Assembly (NCBI GenBank): GCA_020720945.1
Contig: DYNR01000061.1
Span: 1-10,842 of the forward strand
DNA: 10,842 nucleotides
Source of the DNA: Chthoniobacter flavus
GTDB lineage: Bacteria > Verrucomicrobiota > Verrucomicrobiia > Chthoniobacterales > DYNR01
Direction: 5' to 3'
Within the stretch, counting starts at the first letter, position 1; the number at the start of each line of letters is the position of its first letter. The notes under the pieces were generated by a model that was not told where the DNA came from, made no database searches, and saw nothing but the letters and a program-made list of their open reading frames with translations. Of the stretch, positions 7,003 to 10,842 are shown in pieces. The translations under genes and the position numbers were made by a program.

Positions 7003-8895
7003 TCAGTAGCGTTTCTCCAAATTTTTGAGGCGGCTTTCGGTTTCCGCATTTTCTTTTTTTCGGCGCCAGCGAACCATCCACCAAGCCGATGCGAGGACAA
7101 GAGGAAGGAATATCCATTTCCAAGACATTCCTTCTTTTGGCGGGAGTTGGCGCGTGCTGACCGCGATTCTTTCCGATTCCGCCACGCATTCTCCTTTTTT
7201 TCCTAGCTGCACGATTTTCACCACGGCACCGCCTCCCGGCGGCAGACCGAAAAATGTCGCCCTCATTTTTTCGCCTTCCAGCGATGCCAATTGCGCGTTT
7301 TCCATCGTCCGCCACAATTCGATTGGAGCACCGTTCGGTGCAATGTCCATGATGCGCCGTTGGATTTCCATGTTTTCCTTGCCCGCGTATTCGCTTTCCC
7401 ATTCCAGAACGACGGAGTTTGTGGTTTGAGAAATCACCGTCATGCCGACGGTTTCGATGTAGGGCGTGATCTGGAATTTGCCGCCTTTTTTTCCGGGGGT
7501 TTGGGAGGTGGTTCGCTGGGTGCCCGTCTTTGGGATTCCGGAGGCTTCGCCCGCATTTGGCCGATCGGGTGTGGCTGCTGGAGCCGGAGCATTTTCCTCT
7601 TTTTCTTTTTGCTGAGAAAAGCCGTTCCAGGCGGTTTCCGATTTTCCGGAAACCACGGTTGCGCGCAGGGTCAACTCGCAAAGTTCCGAGCCGTAGCGCA
7701 AAGAAAGTCGGCGCTCGATAACTCCTTGCGCCACGGGCAGGAAGTGAACGGTCAACTCTTTTTGGGATTCGGCAGGAATGGAAAAATTTTGCGGGCCATC
7801 GACTTTGACCTGCGGGGGAACATTTAAGCTCACCGCTGCCGGCACCCCGCCTGTATTTCGGATCACCACCTTTTGCTCGCTGTCTTCTTTTGGTTTTATC
7901 TGCCCGAATCGGACGATGCCATCGCCCTCTGTTTCTAGCTTTGCGGGAACGGGATACACCAAAAAACCAACGGTGGAATTCCCCATAGGATGCGCGATGC
8001 GAATTGCGCCGTTCGCCCCCCCGCGGAACCCTTCCGCAACGGTTACAGGCAAGCGCCACGAAACTCCTGGCGGGATTTCTATTTGGGGTGGGACGACCAC
8101 GCCAGGGTCGGCCGAGACATGGATTGTCATGGGTTCGCCCGTCTGGTTTTTGAGTTCGATGGATGCTTCTTTTTTGCCCGCGTCGTGATAGAGCTCGATT
8201 TTGTAAGGCGTGCATTTTAGGGCATCGAGACCTTCTCCTTTTAAGCGGACGAGCAGTTTCGGATTGTGGGAAAAATGGAGCGCTCCCCAATACTCTTTTT
8301 CTTCCGAAGGGGCAAAACGCAGTGGAATCAAAATCGCTTCGCCGCCTTTGATTTCGTAGGTGGTGTTTCCCGCCAAGTCCCAACCACTATCAACCTTCAT
8401 TTTTCCGCTTAAAGTTGCGCCTCCAGAATTGGCTAAAGTCATTTGCAAAACTCCTTCTTTTCCGACGATGACTTTCCCGAAATCCATATCGCCGGGGGGG
8501 ACGAAAACTGCGGGGCGTTCTTTGACTTTGATCCGGACTCTGGCTTGGGCGGAAACGGGAGTTCCCGCCGCTTGCACCGCATAAAAAAATTCATCGTTTG
8601 CGGGGGTAGTCCCACCTCCGTGTTTGTAAATGACGATGCCGTTGCCTGCGGTATCGGTCTGGACTTCGGAAATCGTCCCGAGCTTGGGTTGGGAGCGCAA
8701 AATGTAATCATTTTTCGAGTATCGGCCTCGGGCTACCAGCGGGATTTTTACGCTTTCTCCCCGAAAGACTTCCACATCCACCGGTTGCGCCATCGGAGGA
8801 GGAGGCTCCGTTTCTACGGGCTTTTTCTTTGCGGCGTGCCCTTCGGTTGCGATGAACAGCAGGAGCGCTGCCCAAAAAAATAAATATCTGTGCAT
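7003..8895 (-). CDS. Exported Ig/ASH-domain protein with C-terminal membrane anchor, function unknown
   Basis: I do not recognise a named family for the whole 630-residue protein. It has a signal peptide (hydrophobic residues 5-16, cleavage near Ala21/Ala22). A bacterial Ig-like domain follows (about 38-125; PKLGTI...VIYKH...DEFFYAV resembles domains that read 'P..G.......Y.p....g.D.F.Y.v'). Next comes an ASH/HYDIN-like domain (about 136-222; DFGKVIVGKEGVLQMTLANSG), a less clear beta domain (230-316), and a second ASH-like domain (about 324-415; RFGQIKPKEDSEQKVVIRNTGG). A Pro/Ala/Thr-rich linker (416-474) leads to a fibronectin-III-like domain (476-585), one membrane helix (591-609) and a basic tail (RWRRKK). 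It should therefore be anchored in the inner membrane with the Ig domains in the periplasm. Start: a GTG two codons upstream (8901) is possible, but the ATG at 8895 is preferred. The gene is divergent from the YkuD-fold gene. The ASH domains suggest protein binding or scaffolding, without a specific function. Confidence 0.75.
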   Translation of the reverse strand: MHRYLFFWAALLLFIATEGHAAKKKPVETEPPPPMAQPVDVEVFRGESVKIPLVARGRYSKNDYILRSQPKLGTISEVQTDTAGNGIVIYKHGGGTTPANDEFFYAVQAAGTPVSAQARVRIKVKERPAVFVPPGDMDFGKVIVGKEGVLQMTLANSGGATLSGKMKVDSGWDLAGNTTYEIKGGEAILIPLRFAPSEEKEYWGALHFSHNPKLLVRLKGEGLDALKCTPYKIELYHDAGKKEASIELKNQTGEPMTIHVSADPGVVVPPQIEIPPGVSWRLPVTVAEGFRGGANGAIRIAHPMGNSTVGFLVYPVPAKLETEGDGIVRFGQIKPKEDSEQKVVIRNTGGVPAAVSLNVPPQVKVDGPQNFSIPAESQKELTVHFLPVAQGVIERRLSLRYGSELCELTLRATVVSGKSETAWNGFSQQKEKEENAPAPAATPDRPNAGEASGIPKTGTQRTTSQTPGKKGGKFQITPYIETVGMTVISQTTNSVVLEWESEYAGKENMEIQRRIMDIAPNGAPIELWRTMENAQLASLEGEKMRATFFGLPPGGGAVVKIVQLGKKGECVAESERIAVSTRQLPPKEGMSWKWIFLPLVLASAWWMVRWRRKKENAETESRLKNLEKRY

Positions 8896-8901
8896 GGTCA
8901 C

Positions 8902-8930
8902 TATCTAGCGAGAATTCTCGTTGATTTGAA
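8902..8930 (-). promoter_or_regulatory. Candidate promoter for the Ig/ASH-domain gene
   Basis: On the minus strand, TTCAAA (8925-8930) and TAGATA (8902-8907) are spaced by 17 bases. The predicted start would fall at about the ATG at 8895, giving a leaderless or nearly leaderless message. The hexamer matches are only partial (about 4/6 and 3/6). The 12-base palindrome lies within the spacer. Confidence 0.25.
8909..8920. promoter_or_regulatory. Perfect 12-base palindrome, possible operator
   Basis: CGAGAATTCTCG is fully self-complementary and sits in the 65-base region between two divergent genes. It lies inside the spacer of the minus-strand candidate promoter and directly abuts the plus-strand candidate -35 (8921). 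A bound dimeric regulator could block both. Perfect 12-base palindromes occur by chance a few times per 10 kb, so only its position makes it notable. Confidence 0.3.
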
Positions 8931-8949
8931 GGATATTAAACGGTATTGC
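8921..8949 (+). promoter_or_regulatory. Candidate promoter for the YkuD-fold/recO/nfeD cluster
   Basis: TTGATT (8921-8926) and TATTGC (8944-8949) are separated by 17 bases. The start point would be near 8956, only a few bases before the ATG at 8961 but about 35 bases before the alternative ATG at 8991. The -10 match is poor, so this is tentative. Confidence 0.25.
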
Positions 8950-8960
8950 AGAATTAAAAA

Positions 8961-9602
8961 ATGCGAACTTTCTTAACAGCCTCTACGGATATGCCCGCCC
9001 GCTCTCGACTGCTCGTTCTTGTCTGCTTGCTGACTTTCGCTTCCGTTCCCCACTCTTTTTGCGGGGACACGGGCGGAAAAGTTTGCGGCGATTCTCCCCA
9101 GTGCCCGGCTTCGGACCTCGTCGGAACCCAGGCGAAACCGAAGGTAATGCCCCGCGTCCTCCAAAAGGCAACTGCCGATAATACAAGTCTTTACATCTCT
9201 TTACAAAAGCAGCGGGCGTGGTTTTTCGTCGATCAGGAAGTCGCGATTGATTCTCCGATTTCGAGCGGGAAGCAGGCGGCGATGACCCCGAAAGGTGCGT
9301 TTTCGGTTTCCGAAAAATTGGAAAAACGGGAATCCGCCACCTACGGGGATTTTGTTGACCGCAAGGGGAATCCGATTCGCGTGGCGGTTAGCAGCAAGTT
9401 GGATTCTGCGCCGAGCGGAACCCTTTTTCGTTCGACCCCAGTCAACTACTACTTGGCTCTTGGCAACACCGGACCCGCCATCCACGCCGGTCATTTGCCA
9501 GGTTATCCCGCCGCGCACTCGAATGTCCGTCTGCCAGAGGAAATCGCCCGTCTCATTTTTGAACAAACGAAAATCGGAACCCCCGTCACCATCGGGGATT
9601 GA
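8961..9602 (+). CDS. Exported YkuD-fold (L,D-transpeptidase-like) protein lacking the catalytic cysteine
   Basis: A 213-residue protein with an N-terminal export signal (hydrophobic 17-28) and a YkuD domain at about 75-212. Fold signatures are SLYISLQKQRAWFFV at the domain start, ISSGKQAAMTPKGAFSV (100-116; family pattern 'StG....TP.G.f.v'), AIHAGHLPGYP (173-183) and NVRLPEEIARLIF, with TPVTI at the end. Normal family members cross-link peptidoglycan through a Ser-His-Gly-Cys motif. Here the aligned residues are Ala185-His186-Ser187-Asn188, and no cysteine occurs anywhere after residue 48. His175 is kept. Classical transpeptidation is therefore unlikely; a binding or regulatory role is possible. 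The ATG at 8991 (removing ten residues) gives an equally good or better signal peptide and a more normal leader. No Shine-Dalgarno sequence precedes either start. recO follows after 20 bases. Confidence 0.78.
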   Translation: MRTFLTASTDMPARSRLLVLVCLLTFASVPHSFCGDTGGKVCGDSPQCPASDLVGTQAKPKVMPRVLQKATADNTSLYISLQKQRAWFFVDQEVAIDSPISSGKQAAMTPKGAFSVSEKLEKRESATYGDFVDRKGNPIRVAVSSKLDSAPSGTLFRSTPVNYYLALGNTGPAIHAGHLPGYPAAHSNVRLPEEIARLIFEQTKIGTPVTIGD

Positions 9603-9622
9603 ATTTTCTTAGTCGTCAATCC

Positions 9623-10165
9623 ATGGAATGTTCTTGCACAGCGATCGCCCTTTGGAAAACCCGTTTTTCGGAAACCAGTTTGATCGTGACTTGGCTGACC
9701 GCATCGCAAGGAAAGATCAAGACATCCGCCCGCGGCGTTTTGAGTCCGAGGGGAGCGCTCAGCGGGCGCGTCGATCTTTTCCACGAAACCCGTATCGTTT
9801 GGAATCCCGCCCGCAAAGGGGAAATCCACACCTTGCGGGAAGCGGAAGTTTTTCGCCCCTTTCGTCCGGCGGCACCTTCGCACACGACGCTTTTGGCCGC
9901 TTCCTATTTCGCGTCGCTCACCGATTTGACCTCCCATTCTGCGGATCCTTCCCCTGAAATCCACGACCTTCTGAAAAGGGCACTCGGTTTCTTGCGGGAC
10001 AACCCGCCATCCCTCCGCGCCATCGTTCACTTCGAAAAAGAGCTTGCTTCCGCTTTGGGCATTTTTTCCCCCGCCACAAAACGCGCACCCGTCGATGTCC
10101 TCGCCGACTACGCGGGCAAAATTCCCACGCTCCGGCATTCCTTGATCGCACAAATTTCCGCTTGA
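9623..10165 (+). CDS. recO: DNA repair protein RecO, short form
   Basis: A 180-residue protein matching the RecO N-terminal OB-fold: an opening beta strand (TAIALWKTRFSETSLIVTWL, 6-25), then GKIKTSARGVLSPRGALSGRVDLF (30-53), then the EIHTLREAEVF segment (68-78), which is typical of RecO. A helical region follows (about 80-145). RecO binds single-stranded DNA and SSB and loads RecA in the RecF pathway. Most RecO proteins have roughly 230-260 residues, with a helical C-terminal domain that often carries a four-cysteine zinc site. Here the C-terminus is cut short after LGIFSPATKRAPV and no CxxC pair is present. The frame is closed cleanly and nfeD begins 16 bases later, so no lost tail lies downstream. 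A TTG at 9599 overlapping the previous stop would add eight residues; the ATG fits the family start better. Confidence 0.8.
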   Translation: MECSCTAIALWKTRFSETSLIVTWLTASQGKIKTSARGVLSPRGALSGRVDLFHETRIVWNPARKGEIHTLREAEVFRPFRPAAPSHTTLLAASYFASLTDLTSHSADPSPEIHDLLKRALGFLRDNPPSLRAIVHFEKELASALGIFSPATKRAPVDVLADYAGKIPTLRHSLIAQISA

Positions 10166-10181
10166 TTATTTTTTACTACCC

Positions 10182-10676
10182 ATGAGCTTCGACCTTCCAC
10201 CTTCTTACGCTATCGCGCTTCTCCTGCTTCTGTCTTTTTTGCTTTTCGCCGCAGAAGTTTTCCTGCCCGGACTCGTTCTCGGAAGTCTCGGTGCCATTTC
10301 AGCAATCACGGCAATCGCTTGGTGTTATGCGACTTACGGAATGGCCGTCGGCTCTTTCACCCTCCTCGGAACGCTGGTTCTCGGCACGGTTCTCTTCTTG
10401 ATTTACCTCCAAAATTTCCAGCGGTTGCCCTTTGCGAGACGGTTGGTGAACCGCGCTTCAACCACTGGAGAGTCCTCGGAACCCAAAGATCCCCTGCTCG
10501 GAAAAACAGGGATTTCTCTTTCGCCCTTGCGCCCTTCTGGAATCGCAAAAATTGATGGGCGTCGGCTCGATGTTGTCGCAGAAACTTCTTTCATCGAATC
10601 GGGCGTAAAAATTCAGATCGTGGAAATCGACGGTTCGCGGATCGTTGTCCGCGGCCCGCAAAGCCCGGCATCCTGA
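10182..10676 (+). CDS. Short NfeD-like membrane protein
   Basis: A 164-residue protein with three or so membrane helices (about 9-28, 31-50 and 54-76) followed by a cytoplasmic-type soluble C-terminal domain (about 103-160). The first helices carry the FAAEVFLPG motif, resembling the 'E.f.PG.gv.G..G' signature of NfeD proteins. The tail pattern, LLGKTGISLSPLRPSGIAKIDG then RLDVVAE then G..I.IVEIDGSRIVVR, is the NfeD OB-fold domain. It is the short type that lacks the ClpP-like serine protease domain. NfeD proteins usually work with SPFH/stomatin-flotillin proteins in membrane microdomains. No such partner gene is in the window, but one could lie beyond the right edge. It starts 16 bases after the recO stop without a Shine-Dalgarno sequence, so it is probably the third gene of the same transcript. 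Confidence 0.85.
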   Translation: MSFDLPPSYAIALLLLLSFLLFAAEVFLPGLVLGSLGAISAITAIAWCYATYGMAVGSFTLLGTLVLGTVLFLIYLQNFQRLPFARRLVNRASTTGESSEPKDPLLGKTGISLSPLRPSGIAKIDGRRLDVVAETSFIESGVKIQIVEIDGSRIVVRGPQSPAS

Positions 10677-10842
10677 TTCGTTCAAACCGGAGAGGAAAGG
10701 AGAATCGCAGGCTACGGTCGGGACACTGGCGCCCCTTCCTGTTTTTTCGTTACTTTTCCTTTGTTTTTCCGCAAAAGAATGCGATGCTCTCCAGACCCTG
10801 AATCAGTGAGCTAACTGCGGTGAATCTCTGCAATCAATTGGG

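Noticed and set aside
6761..8383. 540-codon minus-strand frame overlapping the Ig/ASH gene and the tRNA
   Set aside because: Arg/Lys/Pro-rich shadow with no domain. It runs through the tRNA gene, and the alternative frame has a signal peptide, Ig domains and a membrane anchor.
10708..10746. Possible terminator after nfeD (GCAGG...CCTG followed by T6)
   Set aside because: The stem is very short with a loop of about 27 bases, so it is not a convincing intrinsic terminator.
10775..10842. tRNA-like stretch on the minus strand (GTTAGCTCA...GAGAGC) and a possible gene end at the right edge
   Set aside because: No acceptor or T arm can be formed, and the edge frames are only about ten codons long.

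Overview
The window comes from a Gram-negative-type (outer-membrane-bearing) bacterium of moderate-to-high GC content. It carries an Omp85/TamA outer-membrane barrel protein, a TamB-like envelope-spanning protein, an L,D-transpeptidase-fold exported protein and an NfeD membrane protein. None of the seven protein starts is preceded by a convincing Shine-Dalgarno sequence. Together with the short RecO and the reversed tamB-tamA order, this makes me lean to a non-proteobacterial diderm, possibly of the PVC group (Verrucomicrobiota-like). That placement is an inference and not proven by the sequence.

Layout. Bases 1-107 hold no gene I can support. The minus strand then carries, from right to left in transcription order: an exported, C-terminally anchored Ig/ASH-domain protein (7003-8895), a tRNA-Val(GAC) gene (6707-6781), ribulose-phosphate 3-epimerase (5942-6595), TamB-like (2184-5660) and TamA-like (108-2153). 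The plus strand carries a compact three-gene cluster: a YkuD-fold protein (8961-9602), a short RecO (9623-10165) and a short NfeD-like protein (10182-10676). Bases 10677-10842 show nothing supportable. The two halves diverge from a 65-base intergenic region (8896-8960) that holds a perfect 12-base palindrome.

How the genes relate. TamB and TamA are 30 bases apart and form an obvious functional pair, with TamB as the periplasm-spanning groove and TamA as its outer-membrane partner. rpe and the tRNA are housekeeping. The divergent pair, the Ig/ASH membrane protein and the YkuD-fold protein, is the least ordinary part. The YkuD protein keeps the fold signature but has lost the catalytic cysteine (His-Gly-Cys has become His-Ser-Asn) and has no cysteine anywhere in its domain, so it should not work as a classical L,D-transpeptidase. 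Its partner across the divergent promoter is a multi-Ig exported protein of unknown role. A shared envelope function is possible but unproven.

No mobile elements, CRISPR arrays or phage genes were seen.
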